A stretch of DNA of 64,000 nt from JAWKZG01 sp041396125 (lineage in GTDB: Bacteria > Pseudomonadota > Gammaproteobacteria > Competibacterales > Competibacteraceae), in assembly GCA_041396125.1 (NCBI GenBank), contig JAWKZG010000004.1, positions 248,001-312,000 of the forward strand. The letters are read 5' to 3'. Both the position numbers and the translations under genes were made by a program. Below the pieces are notes generated by a model. That model saw nothing but the letters and a program-made list of their open reading frames with translations, searched no databases and was not told where the DNA came from. Shown here one piece after another: positions 46,818 to 56,211 of the stretch; the first letter of the stretch is position 1; each line of letters starts with the position of its first letter.

Positions 46818-49721
46818 TCAGGCGGCATCTTCATAGGCTGACAGCGGCGGACAGGTACACACCAGATGGCGGTCGCCATACACATTATCAACCCGTCCGA
46901 CTGGCGACCAGTACTTGATGCTGCGCAGGGAGTCTACCGGATAGGCCGCCTGACTGCGCGGATACGGATGGTTCCAGTCGTCAGCCAGTAGCATATTGGC
47001 AGTATGCGGCGCATTTTTGAGCGGATTGTCGTCAGCGTCCAGCTGGCCCTGTTCGATCGCCGCGATTTCCTCGCGGATGCGGATCATCGCATCACAAAAC
47101 CGGTCCAGCTCTTCTTTCGATTCGCTCTCGGTCGGTTCGATCATCAGGGTGCCCGCTACCGGCCAGGACATGGTCGGGGCATGGAAGCCGTAATCGATCA
47201 GCCGTTTGGCAATGTCATCCACACTGATGCCGGCACTGTCTTTATAGGGCCGCACATCGATAATGCATTCGTGCGCCACCATGCCATGTGGTCCGGTGTA
47301 CAGCACCGGGAAATGCTCACTGAGCTGATGGGCAATGTAATTGGCATTCAAGATCGCAGCGCAGGAGGCCTGACTCAGCCCCGTCGCGCCCATCAGCCGG
47401 ATATAGGCCCAGGAGATCGGCAAAATGCCGGCACTGCCCCACGGTGCCGCAGCGACCGCGCCAATGCGCTGGCTGTCCGAATCCTGTGGAAGGCAACAAT
47501 GCCCCGGCAAAAACGGTGCCAGATGAGCCCGCACACCGATCGGCCCAACGCCCGGTCCGCCGCCACCGTGCGGAATACAAAAGGTTTTATGCAGGTTCAG
47601 ATGCGATACATCAGCACCGTATTTACCCGGCGCGCACAAGCCGACCTGGGCGTTCAGGTTGGCCCCGTCCAGATAAACCTGGCCGCCATGCTCGTGAATG
47701 ATGGCACAGATTTCCTGGATCGATTCCTCGAACACACCGTGGGTCGAGGGATACGTCACCATCAGTGCCGCCAGCTGGGCGCTGTGTTTTTCCGCTTTGG
47801 CGCGCAAATCAACCAGATCGACATTGCCATCTTTATCACAGGCCACCACCACAACCTGCATTCCGGCCAATTGCGCCGATGCCGGATTGGTGCCGTGCGC
47901 AGAGCTCGGGATCAGGCAGATGGTACGCTGGGTATCGCCGCGACTATGGTGATACGCCCGAATGACCAGTAAGCCGGCATACTCGCCCTGGGCACCGGAA
48001 TTAGGCTGCAGCGAGACCGCATCGTAACCGGTACAGGCGCACAGCATTTGCTCCAGCTCCCCGGTCAGTTGCCGGTAGCCTTCAGCCTGCTCCAGCGGCG
48101 CGAACGGATGTATCTGGCCAAATTCCGGCCAGGTGATCGGGATCATCTCAGTGCTGGCGTTTAGCTTCATGGTGCAGGAGCCAAGCGGAATCATGGCCCG
48201 GTCCAGCGCCAGATCTTTATCCATCAACTGACGCAGATAACGCAGCATCTCGGTTTCGGAATGATAACGATTGAAGACCGGATGAGTCAGGTACGCGCTC
48301 TGGCGACGCAGATTGTCCGGCAGGCGTTCAACGGCAGTCTGATCCAGCTCATCGACGGTAAAGTTCAGTGTGTCCTGACCGCTCAACAGTCGCCATAAGG
48401 TTTCGACATCGGCGCGGCTGGCGGTTTCGTCCAGACTGAGGCCCAAATGGGCATCATCGACCCGGCATAAATTGATACGCTGCGCCTGCGCGGCCTGATG
48501 GATCGCCTCGGTGCGCTCACCTGTGGCCAGTAATAACGTATCGAAAAAATGCTGGTTGCAGACCTGAATGCCGAGTTTTTCCAGACCGGCGGCCAGTATG
48601 GCGGTCAGACGATGGGTCCGGCTGGCGATGGTTTTCACCCCGTCAGGACCGTGATACACCGCGTACATACTGGCCATAATGGCCAGCAACGCCTGTGCGG
48701 TGCAGATATTGCTGGTGGCTTTCTCGCGCCGGATGTGTTGCTCGCGGGTTTGCAAGGCCAGCCGGTAAGCCGGCTGCCCCTGACTGTCCTGTGACACGCC
48801 GACCAGACGCCCCGGCATAGCGCGTTTGAAAGCATCTTTGGTGGCGAAATAAGCGGCGTGCGGCCCGCCATAGCCCAACGGCACCCCGAAGCGCTGACTG
48901 CTGCCGACAGCCACATCTGCACCCCACTCACCGGGCGGGGCAAGCAAGGCCAGCGCCAGTAAATCAGCAGCGACCACAACCATGCCCTGTTTGCTGTGCA
49001 CGGCCTCGCACAGAGCGGCGTAATCGTGGATTTCGCCAGCACGGTTCGGATACTGCAGCAGCACCCCAAATACCTCAAGTTGTGCCAGTTCGGTGAAAGG
49101 ATCGCCAACGATGACCTCGATACCCAAAGGCTCAGCGCGGGTTTTAACAACGTCTATAGTCTGTGGAAAACAATCGGCAGCAACGAAAAAGCGTTTGTTT
49201 TTAGCTTTGCTCATGCGCTCACACAGCGTCATTGCTTCTGCCGCCGCCGTCGCTTCATCCAGCAGTGAGGCATTGGCCAGCTCCATGCCGGTCAGCTCGG
49301 TGATCATGGTCTGATAATTCAGCAGAGCCTCCAGCCGGCCCTGTGAAATTTCCGGCTGGTAAGGTGTGTAAGCCGTGTACCAGCCCGGGTTTTCCAATAC
49401 ATTGCGCAAGATAACCGTTGGCGTAAATGTATTGTAATAGCCCAGCCCGATCCAGGATTTATAGAGCTGGTTTTTAGCCGCAATAGCGCGTAATTCTTGC
49501 AGCACTTGCTGTTCGGTGCAACCTGCCCCCAGCGCCTGTTCATAAGCGGCTACATCTGCCAGACGAATCCCGCGCGGTACGACTTTATCCGCCAGCTCAT
49601 CCAGACTCGACAAACCCAGTGCTGCCAGCATCGCTTGCTGGTCTTGCGGGCCAGGACCGATATGACGACGGATAAAATCAGCGTTCTGTTCCAGGGCGGA
49701 CAGGGGGATATGTTGGGTCAT
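46818..49721 (-). CDS. gcvP: Glycine dehydrogenase (decarboxylating), P-protein
   Basis: About 967 residues from the ATG at 49721 (GGAG upstream); an ATG at 49745 is also in frame. It is the fused P-protein with both halves: N-terminal NADFIRRHIGPGPQDQQAML and YYNTFTPTVILRNVLENPGW; C-terminal PLP site HLNLHKTFCIPHGGGGPGVG with the Lys. It decarboxylates glycine and passes the aminomethyl group to lipoyl GcvH. The T and H protein genes are not in the window. No glycine riboswitch is apparent upstream. Confidence 0.96.
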   Translation of the reverse strand: MTQHIPLSALEQNADFIRRHIGPGPQDQQAMLAALGLSSLDELADKVVPRGIRLADVAAYEQALGAGCTEQQVLQELRAIAAKNQLYKSWIGLGYYNTFTPTVILRNVLENPGWYTAYTPYQPEISQGRLEALLNYQTMITELTGMELANASLLDEATAAAEAMTLCERMSKAKNKRFFVAADCFPQTIDVVKTRAEPLGIEVIVGDPFTELAQLEVFGVLLQYPNRAGEIHDYAALCEAVHSKQGMVVVAADLLALALLAPPGEWGADVAVGSSQRFGVPLGYGGPHAAYFATKDAFKRAMPGRLVGVSQDSQGQPAYRLALQTREQHIRREKATSNICTAQALLAIMASMYAVYHGPDGVKTIASRTHRLTAILAAGLEKLGIQVCNQHFFDTLLLATGERTEAIHQAAQAQRINLCRVDDAHLGLSLDETASRADVETLWRLLSGQDTLNFTVDELDQTAVERLPDNLRRQSAYLTHPVFNRYHSETEMLRYLRQLMDKDLALDRAMIPLGSCTMKLNASTEMIPITWPEFGQIHPFAPLEQAEGYRQLTGELEQMLCACTGYDAVSLQPNSGAQGEYAGLLVIRAYHHSRGDTQRTICLIPSSAHGTNPASAQLAGMQVVVVACDKDGNVDLVDLRAKAEKHSAQLAALMVTYPSTHGVFEESIQEICAIIHEHGGQVYLDGANLNAQVGLCAPGKYGADVSHLNLHKTFCIPHGGGGPGVGPIGVRAHLAPFLPGHCCLPQDSDSQRIGAVAAAPWGSAGILPISWAYIRLMGATGLSQASCAAILNANYIAHQLSEHFPVLYTGPHGMVAHECIIDVRPYKDSAGISVDDIAKRLIDYGFHAPTMSWPVAGTLMIEPTESESKEELDRFCDAMIRIREEIAAIEQGQLDADDNPLKNAPHTANMLLADDWNHPYPRSQAAYPVDSLRSIKYWSPVGRVDNVYGDRHLVCTCPPLSAYEDAA

Positions 49722-49891
49722 GCTCTGCTCTCCACGGCGATTCATGAGTTTTCTGATACCGCTATTGTAACGATAATCAGGCCGCAGCGGGCTATCCGAA
49801 TCAGCGTCAGCCCAGGTTTTACGCTGGCTCAGCGCCGCTGGCAGAGCAAGTCCCGCTGATTACAGAGAGTATCTCGTGGTATCTCGCAAGA

Positions 49892-50527
49892 TTATTTCTG
49901 TTGCAGTCCGAGATGTTGGGCGATTTTCTGGACGCTGCTTTGGGTCCACTTCCTGGCCTGCTCGGGTGCAGGGCCACCGTTCTGCATACGCTGATTCATC
50001 AGTTTCACGGTGTTCTGCACACTGCCCCCGGCATCCTGCCATGCTTTGCTGAGGGCAGCTTCACGCTCGATTTGCAGCTCTATTGCACTCGCTGGTGGTG
50101 GGGTTGGAGAGTTGACGGGGCTGTCTCTGCCCGTATTATTTTCGTCAATGTACTCCGCCTGTTGCCGGGCCGAGGTTTTCTCAAGCGCGTTCTGGATGCT
50201 GAACAGATGCTGTTTGGTGACCGCAGTCAGACCGACCGCATCGACCGGTACCGACGTTTCATCTGCCGCCGTTGCCGTTATAGTCGTCGTCTGGCTGGTG
50301 CCGGCGGCACGCTCCAGACCGGGTGAGCGGATGGCTGGTGAGGACGGCGGTGGTGGATTTTCCAGAAACGCCAGCAACGCCGCACCCGTACTGTACCAAC
50401 GCTTACTGACCTTACGCCCGGTCAAGTCACCGGAAGACAGCACACTCCAGACATAACGTTTTGTTGTTTCGAAAATTTCCGCAATTTCATCGGCACTGTA
50501 AATGCCTGTCGGCTTAATTTCGTGCAT
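49892..50527 (-). CDS. Hypothetical protein with N-terminal HTH (excisionase/MerR-like)
   Basis: 211 residues. The first 60 are a small winged helix-turn-helix (YSADEIAEIFETTKRYVWSV and then LTGRKVSKRWYSTGAALLAF), as in excisionases and MerR-like regulators. A Pro/Ser/Thr-rich middle is probably unstructured, and the last 60 residues are helical. Unknown target. Two other small regulatory genes follow upstream on the same strand. Confidence 0.6.
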   Translation of the reverse strand: MHEIKPTGIYSADEIAEIFETTKRYVWSVLSSGDLTGRKVSKRWYSTGAALLAFLENPPPPSSPAIRSPGLERAAGTSQTTTITATAADETSVPVDAVGLTAVTKQHLFSIQNALEKTSARQQAEYIDENNTGRDSPVNSPTPPPASAIELQIEREAALSKAWQDAGGSVQNTVKLMNQRMQNGGPAPEQARKWTQSSVQKIAQHLGLQQK

Positions 50528-50701
50528 CCCCTTATTTCCCCCTGCTATTTTCGCTATAGCGACTGCATCCTAGCATAGCAAAAGCTGACCTTGACGCAAA
50601 AAAATGTACTATATATTTCAGTATTATACTGTCGTACAGAGTGTGGCCCCCGAGACTATATATCCATTCCGGCAGGGGCCACGCGACAGCTGCCCTGGAC
50701 T

Positions 50702-50932
50702 CTATTTGGGTTTCTGCTCTAAATCTGGATCTGGCCGGTATTCGAGCAGATCGCCGGGCTGACAGTCCAGGTATTCGCAAATCTTTTCCAGGGTCGAGAA
50801 GCGTACCCCTTTGACTTTGCCGGATTTAAGCAGCGACATATTCTGCAAGCTGATACCGACAAATTCGGCCAGGTCTTTTGACTTCACTTTACGTTTGGCC
50901 AGCATGACGTCCAGGTTGACAATAATCGACAT
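50702..50932 (-). CDS. Small XRE/YozG-type transcriptional regulator
   Basis: 76 residues: VNLDVMLAKRKVKSKDLAEF, then VGISLQNMSLLKSGKVKGVR as the recognition helix region and ICEYLDCQPGDLLEY at the end. This is the Cro/C1-like domain of the YozG family. It is encoded nine bases after the DUF2975 membrane protein, the usual pairing. Confidence 0.88.
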   Translation of the reverse strand: MSIIVNLDVMLAKRKVKSKDLAEFVGISLQNMSLLKSGKVKGVRFSTLEKICEYLDCQPGDLLEYRPDPDLEQKPK

Positions 50933-50941
50933 CCGCCCGCC

Positions 50942-51478
50942 CTAAACAATTTGCGCGTTATCATCAGCCAGACGCACACCTTCAGCCATAATCCAGGCGA
51001 TCACGATAAATACGCCACTGATGAACAGCATGGCAATATCGTTCGAGCTGAGTGTCAGTACCAGCATGCGCTGGCCAGGTGGATTAGACAGTGACAGCAA
51101 CACGCTTAAAACAGCGCCAATCAGTGGCTTGAGCGCGCTACCCAATAACAAGGTCCAGGCAAACTTGCGCAGCCGGAGCAAGGCTTGTCCGGTAAAAATC
51201 TGACCGTGCTGATACTGCTTGAACAGTGCCCGCATCTGCAGCAAGCCGTACATCATGACTGCGGCCGGGATCATGCTGATTAAAAACCCCAGCAGGCGTG
51301 TCCAGGGCGTCAGGGCCTCAAGCCGGATGGCTTCCGGCGGCAAATCAGCCAGCATCGGAATCCAGCTGTCGAGATAAAGCCAGATGAACGCCAGCAACAG
51401 CGGCGTGGCAAGCAGTAGAATGCTTGTGAAATATTCCATCTTGCGACTGAGGCGACGGATACGGGCCAGATCGGACAT
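50942..51478 (-). CDS. DUF2975-type membrane protein
   Basis: 178 residues with four membrane helices (about 18-36, 60-80, 105-130, 140-165). The size, helix pattern and coupled YozG-like regulator downstream match the DUF2975 family, whose function is unknown. The conserved-looking loop LFKQYQHGQIFTGQALLRLR lies between helices 2 and 3. Confidence 0.8.
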   Translation of the reverse strand: MSDLARIRRLSRKMEYFTSILLLATPLLLAFIWLYLDSWIPMLADLPPEAIRLEALTPWTRLLGFLISMIPAAVMMYGLLQMRALFKQYQHGQIFTGQALLRLRKFAWTLLLGSALKPLIGAVLSVLLSLSNPPGQRMLVLTLSSNDIAMLFISGVFIVIAWIMAEGVRLADDNAQIV

Positions 51479-51597
51479 AGACTCACCTTTGCATATTCAA
51501 TGAAAAACACGTTTTTATTGTAAAACGTGAATTTATTAAATTACAACAATAATTTTAAAAAATTATTTTGCGTGCAACGGTAGCGTAGCAGTCCGTC

Positions 51598-51617
51598 ATC
51601 CCCGCACAGGCGGGAAT
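51598..51617. repeat. REP-like palindrome, inverted copy
   Basis: atccccgcacaggcgggaat, the reverse-oriented relative of the 6534 element. It lies upstream of the DUF2975 gene. Confidence 0.7.
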
Positions 51618-51689
51618 CCAGTTCCGGTACAACGCTTGATTCAGCCACATTTTAACTTGCTGCCCACACGGCAGAGTCTGCGTTAGCTA

Positions 51690-53404
51690 TCAGGCGGCAA
51701 TCAACTCGAAGCGATCCACATCGACCAGACCTTTATCGGTCAGCTTGAGATGTGGAATCACCGGCAGCGGCAGAAACGCCATCTGCAGAAACGGCTCGGC
51801 CAGGGTACAGCCCATCTCCTGCACCACCGTGCGCAGGTGTATCAGTTTCTGGTGTACGGTTTCATAGGGTTGATCGGACATCAGACCGGCCACCGGCAAT
51901 TCCAGCTCGCCCAGAATGGCACCTCGCGCACCGCCACGAAACCACCGCCGAGTTCGATTAAACGGTTTACCGCCAGCGCCATGTCGGCGTCCGTGGCACC
52001 AACCACACACAAATTGTGGCTGTCATGACCGACTGATGCGGCAATCGCGCCGCGCTGAAAACCAAATCCGCGCACGAAAGCACGACCAATATTGCCGTTT
52101 TTACCATGCCGTTCCAGCACGCAGGCTTTCAGAATGTCGTTTTCAGGATCAGGTTGTTTGATACCGTTCTTATAGGGTAACGACAGGCTCAGACAATCCG
52201 TGACGATGCTGCCTGGAATGATCCCGATGACCGGCCCGCCAGGGCCTTGCGCCGGTACGGTGAAATCTTCTGCACACACAGGTTCACGCCGCACGCTATT
52301 GCGCCCGACCAGCGGCACCGCAGGCCGCTGCTCAAAAAGCCCGGCGCTGACCGGCCGGCCACCACTGATAACCTGCGCCACATCACACTGCGCCAGATCA
52401 TGCAGCAGGACAATGTCGGCGCGCTGACCCGGTGCGATCAGGCCCCGGTCAAATAAGCGGAACGCCCGCGCCGCCGCCCAGGTGGCGGCCCGGTATACAT
52501 CCGTGACTGCCGCCCCCTGTTTGATCGCACCCCGGATCAGATGATCCAGATGCCCTTCCTCGGCGATATCAAGCGGGTTGCGATCATCGGTGCAGAACCC
52601 GCAAAAGCTTGCCGTCTGGGCATTCAGCAACGGTGCCAAAGCCTGCAGATCTTTCGAAACCGTGCCTTCGCGGATGAGTAACTGCATACCTTTGCGGAGC
52701 TTTTCCTGGCCTTCCTCAAGGCTGGTGGTCTCATGGCAGTTGCGGATACCACAGGCCAGATAGGCATTCAATTCACGGCCGCCGAGCAAGGGTGAATGAC
52801 CATCAATATGATCACCGAAAAAAGCCGCCAGCTTGTCCATCACCACCGGATCTTTCATCAGCAGACCGGGATAATTCATGAATTCGGCCAGCCCCAGCAC
52901 TTTGGGATGTCCGCGTAAAGGCAGCAGATCCGCTGCCAGCAGTTCGGCACCAGCAGTTTCCAGATGGGTCGCCGGTACACAGGATGACAGCTGCACATGT
53001 AAATCCAGCACCGTATGCTCGGCGCAATCCAGAAAAAACTGAATACCGGGCACACCCAGCACATTGGCGATTTCATGCGGATCGCAAATCGCTGTTGTGG
53101 TGCCGTGCTGCAGAACACAGCGGTCGAACTCGTACGGTGTGACCAGGGTGGATTCGCAATGCACATGGGTGTCGATAAAACCGGGCACAGCGATCACCTC
53201 GCGTCCGTCGATTTCCCGCTCACCCTGATAGGATTCGTAGGTGCCAACAATACGGTCACCGCAAACAGCAATATCCCCTGCAGCTATTTCGCCGGTTACA
53301 ACATTCAGGAAACGGGTGTTCTTGATGACCAGATCAGCTTTTTGCCGCCCCATCGCCTGATCGACGCAGGTTTCCAGAAACTGTTTGGTGCTTGCGTTTG
53401 GCAT
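51690..53404 (-). pseudogene. ade: Adenine deaminase, one frameshift near the 3' end
   Basis: Converts adenine to hypoxanthine. The main part has the metal-binding VPGFIDTHVHCESTLVTPYE, CDPHEIANVLGVPG and FCTDDRNPLDIAEEGHLDHL of the AdeC amidohydrolase family. Frame breaks near 51920, where one base is missing after GGGFVAVR; the shifted frame then reads GAILGELELPVAGLMSDQPY and ends PFLQMAFLPLPVIPHLKLTD, the normal C-terminus. Repaired length is about 571, as usual. Adjacent XdhC and hydroxyisourate hydrolase genes fit purine breakdown. Confidence 0.92.
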
Positions 53405-53478
53405 AGCTTTTCCTCGTAACGGTCAGCGGTAAGATGACATCAGATAGTCGAGTCAGATAATCGGGCCAGACAGTTGGC

Positions 53479-54543
53479 TCAGGCGGGCGTGTCGGCTGGA
53501 CTTGTTACCGGCACGGCCGCAGTGTGCCGGATCTGCAGCAGCTGTGCAGCCACTGCGATGGCGATCTCGGCCGGCTGTTTGCCGTCGATGCCCGCGATAC
53601 CAATTGGACAGGTCAACGTCGCCCACTGTTCAGCGCTGATACCGGCCCGGCGCAAACGCTGCTCGAATTTACGCTTTTTCGAGGCTGAACCGATCAGGCC
53701 CAGATAGCGATAAGCACCGCGGCGCAGAAAACGTTCGCAGATTGCCTGATCCAGCGGATGACTATGCGTCATGACCAGTACATAACTGCCCGCCGGCGCA
53801 TCGTCCGCCTCCAGCTCCGGCGCATCACTGAGCAGGCATTCGACCGTAGCCGGCACGGTAGCGGGGAACTGCTCGGCACGGCTGTCGATCCAGCGAATAC
53901 GGCAGGGCAAGGTGCTCAGCACATGAATCAATGCTTTGCCGACATGGCCCGCACCGTACAGATCAATATGAAAATCGGTCGCCTGCACCGGTTCGAACAA
54001 CGCCTGCAGTGTCGGACCGAGAGACTGCCATTGCGCCACCCCGCCCTGCAACAGTGCTCGCGCCTGCAGCAGTGCCCGCGCCTGCAGCGCCACATCCGGC
54101 CATTGCCCCAGACAATCACTCGCTGTGACCAACAGTTTTTCCAGCGACTCAGCAGCGGGAGCCTCTCTAATGGGGGTAACCATGACAAACGGGTGCTGGG
54201 CCTCACTCAGCCGGTTCAGCGCCGCCAGCCAGGACGGCGGTTGGTTGATCGGCTCAAACAGCAGTTCCGCCACCCCACCGCAGCATTGTCCCAGACTCGG
54301 CCCGAGTGGAAAACGGTGCAGACTGGTTGCGGTAGTAGCGGTAGTCAGCAGTTTACGGGCAATACTGATCGCCTCAAATTCCAGATTGCCGCCACCGATC
54401 GTGCCGTACAGCGTGTCTTGTGTTACCAGCATTTTGGTGCCCGCTTCCCGCGGTGTTGAACCCCGCACGCGGGCAACCGTCACCCAGACCGCCGGCATCC
54501 GGTCGCGAATACAGTCATTCAGTGCGGATAAACAGTCGGGCAT
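53479..54543 (-). CDS. xdhC: Xanthine dehydrogenase accessory factor XdhC
   Basis: 354 residues. N-terminal XdhC/CoxI domain (VTVARVRGSTPREAGTKMLV, GTIGGGNLEFEAI, LGPSLGQCCGGVAELL) and a C-terminal Rossmann domain (IDLYGAGHVGKALIHVLSTL, YVLVMTHSHPLD, YRYLGLIGSASKK). It sulfurates and inserts the molybdenum cofactor into xanthine dehydrogenase. A tandem duplication (QARALLQARALLQ, about 54050-54095) lies in the linker. The xdhAB genes are not in the window. Confidence 0.92.
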   Translation of the reverse strand: MPDCLSALNDCIRDRMPAVWVTVARVRGSTPREAGTKMLVTQDTLYGTIGGGNLEFEAISIARKLLTTATTATSLHRFPLGPSLGQCCGGVAELLFEPINQPPSWLAALNRLSEAQHPFVMVTPIREAPAAESLEKLLVTASDCLGQWPDVALQARALLQARALLQGGVAQWQSLGPTLQALFEPVQATDFHIDLYGAGHVGKALIHVLSTLPCRIRWIDSRAEQFPATVPATVECLLSDAPELEADDAPAGSYVLVMTHSHPLDQAICERFLRRGAYRYLGLIGSASKKRKFEQRLRRAGISAEQWATLTCPIGIAGIDGKQPAEIAIAVAAQLLQIRHTAAVPVTSPADTPA

Positions 54544-54572
54544 GCCGCTATTCCTTGCTTAAGCGCCAGCAC

Positions 54573-54923
54573 TCAGCTACCACGATAGGTCGAATAACTC
54601 CAGGGGGAAACCAGCAAAGGCACATGATAATGCTGATCAGCCGCGATGCCGAAGCGGATAGCGACCCGGTCAATGAAAGGCGGCTCCGGCAGATCGAGAC
54701 CGCTGCGGGCAAAATACTCACCGACCGTGAACACCAGCTCCCACACGCCCGGCTGAAAATCAGCACCCTGCAATAGCGGCTCGTCGGTGCGGCCATCCTG
54801 GTTGGTTCGGGTCTGTTTGATCAAGCGGGCCTGCTCGCCTTCGATACGGTACAGGGCGATGGTAATACCGGCACCCGGTTTACCCTGGGCGGTATCCAGA
54901 ACATGTGTGCTTAAACGTCCCAT
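54573..54923 (-). CDS. uraH: 5-Hydroxyisourate hydrolase (transthyretin-like)
   Basis: 116 residues. Starts GRLSTHVLDTAQGKPGAGIT and ends with the diagnostic tetrapeptide YRGS; the active-site His (THVLD), Arg and the HYHVPLLVSPWSYSTYRG stretch are present. It hydrolyses the product of urate oxidase in the allantoin pathway. It sits between xdhC and a LysR gene. The urate oxidase itself is not visible. Confidence 0.95.
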   Translation of the reverse strand: MGRLSTHVLDTAQGKPGAGITIALYRIEGEQARLIKQTRTNQDGRTDEPLLQGADFQPGVWELVFTVGEYFARSGLDLPEPPFIDRVAIRFGIAADQHYHVPLLVSPWSYSTYRGS

Positions 54924-55095
54924 GCAAAACTCCCGTTACTTTCTGTTTAATCTGCCGGGTTCAATCTATCGGGTTTAATCTGCTGGCAAATTTTATCCTA
55001 GGCTGAAACCGCCGGGCACAGGTAGCAGAAAATATCTCACGACCGCTGCTGTTTCGGCAACAGGCCCTGTTTCGGATGCACTTTCCAGGGTGGAT

Positions 55096-56001
55096 TTAGT
55101 GTGCATAATCCTGCAAGCGCTGGCGTAATAATTCCAGCACCATGCCCATTGCCGTGGAACGGACTTGCTCGGCCCGCACGCACAGGGCCAGCGTCTGCCA
55201 GACCGGCGCACCTTCATGCCAGGGCACGAAAGCCAGCTCGCTGCTACCGATTTTATCCTCCAGCCCGACCACCGTCTGGAAACCAATCCCCTGCTTTTGC
55301 GCCACGATAGCCTGCAAAAACTGCACTGAATTCGACGAGGTCAGTATTTTCGGCTGCCATTCCAGGGCCGCCAGCGCCTGATCCAGCCGCCGCCGCAGCG
55401 GCCAGGACTGATCCGGCAACACCAGCGGAAAAGCCGCGCAGGTTTGCAGGTCGACACTGGCCTGCTGTGCCAGCGGATGATCGGGACTCATCACCGCCCC
55501 TACCGGTAACTGGCAGCTGGCCAGAATCTCGACATCGGGCACCGGCTCGGGATCGAACGCCAGTGCAATATCGGCCCCGCCGGCCAGTAGCAAGGCTACC
55601 AGTTTGGTGCCGTTAGACGCTTTGAACGCGGTCGCGATAGCCGGATGAGCCGCGTGCAGTTCCAGCAAAGCCTGCGGCAGAAAACGCACGATAATCGACT
55701 CTTGTCCGGCCACAGTAATCACTTCACTGCCGCCGTTACGCAGTGCCGCCAAGCGTGCCTGGGTCTGCTCGGCATCGGCCAGGGTGCGACTGATATGTTC
55801 AGCCAGTATCTGCCCGGCGGGCGTCAGGCTTAAGCCTTTATGGGAACGATCAAACAGCGCCACACCCAGCTCGTGCTCAATTTTCAGAATCTGGCGATTG
55901 ACCGCCGAAGACGCAACGTACAACTTACGTGCTGCAAGACGAATAGAACCGGAACGGCGAACTTCGTCAAAATACTTTAAAAATGCGGAATGGATTGGCA
56001 T
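55096..56001 (-). CDS. LysR-family transcriptional regulator
   Basis: 301 residues from the ATG at 56001 (GAGG six bases upstream). The helix-turn-helix is GSIRLAARKLYVASSAVNRQ then ILKIEHELGVALFDRSHKGL. The effector domain follows (IATAFKASNGTKLVALLLAG). It lies upstream of uraH, xdhC and ade on the same strand and probably regulates purine catabolism, though the co-inducer is unknown. Confidence 0.88.
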   Translation of the reverse strand: MPIHSAFLKYFDEVRRSGSIRLAARKLYVASSAVNRQILKIEHELGVALFDRSHKGLSLTPAGQILAEHISRTLADAEQTQARLAALRNGGSEVITVAGQESIIVRFLPQALLELHAAHPAIATAFKASNGTKLVALLLAGGADIALAFDPEPVPDVEILASCQLPVGAVMSPDHPLAQQASVDLQTCAAFPLVLPDQSWPLRRRLDQALAALEWQPKILTSSNSVQFLQAIVAQKQGIGFQTVVGLEDKIGSSELAFVPWHEGAPVWQTLALCVRAEQVRSTAMGMVLELLRQRLQDYAH

Positions 56002-56211
56002 ACCGAACCTCGGCCTGTGTTTCAAAAAGACAGGACGGACTTTTTGAAATCGAAAACAAAATCATGCTTTTGTTTTTTCCATCGCCCACTGCCCTGCTGG
56101 CATATTTTATTCGACAGTCAAAATGGCCAGCCCTTCGCCTGTTCTGCACGGCCTTTGATTACAGCACCAAGTCCGGGAGAGCAGGACTGTTATGATGGGG
56201 CAGGAGCCGCC

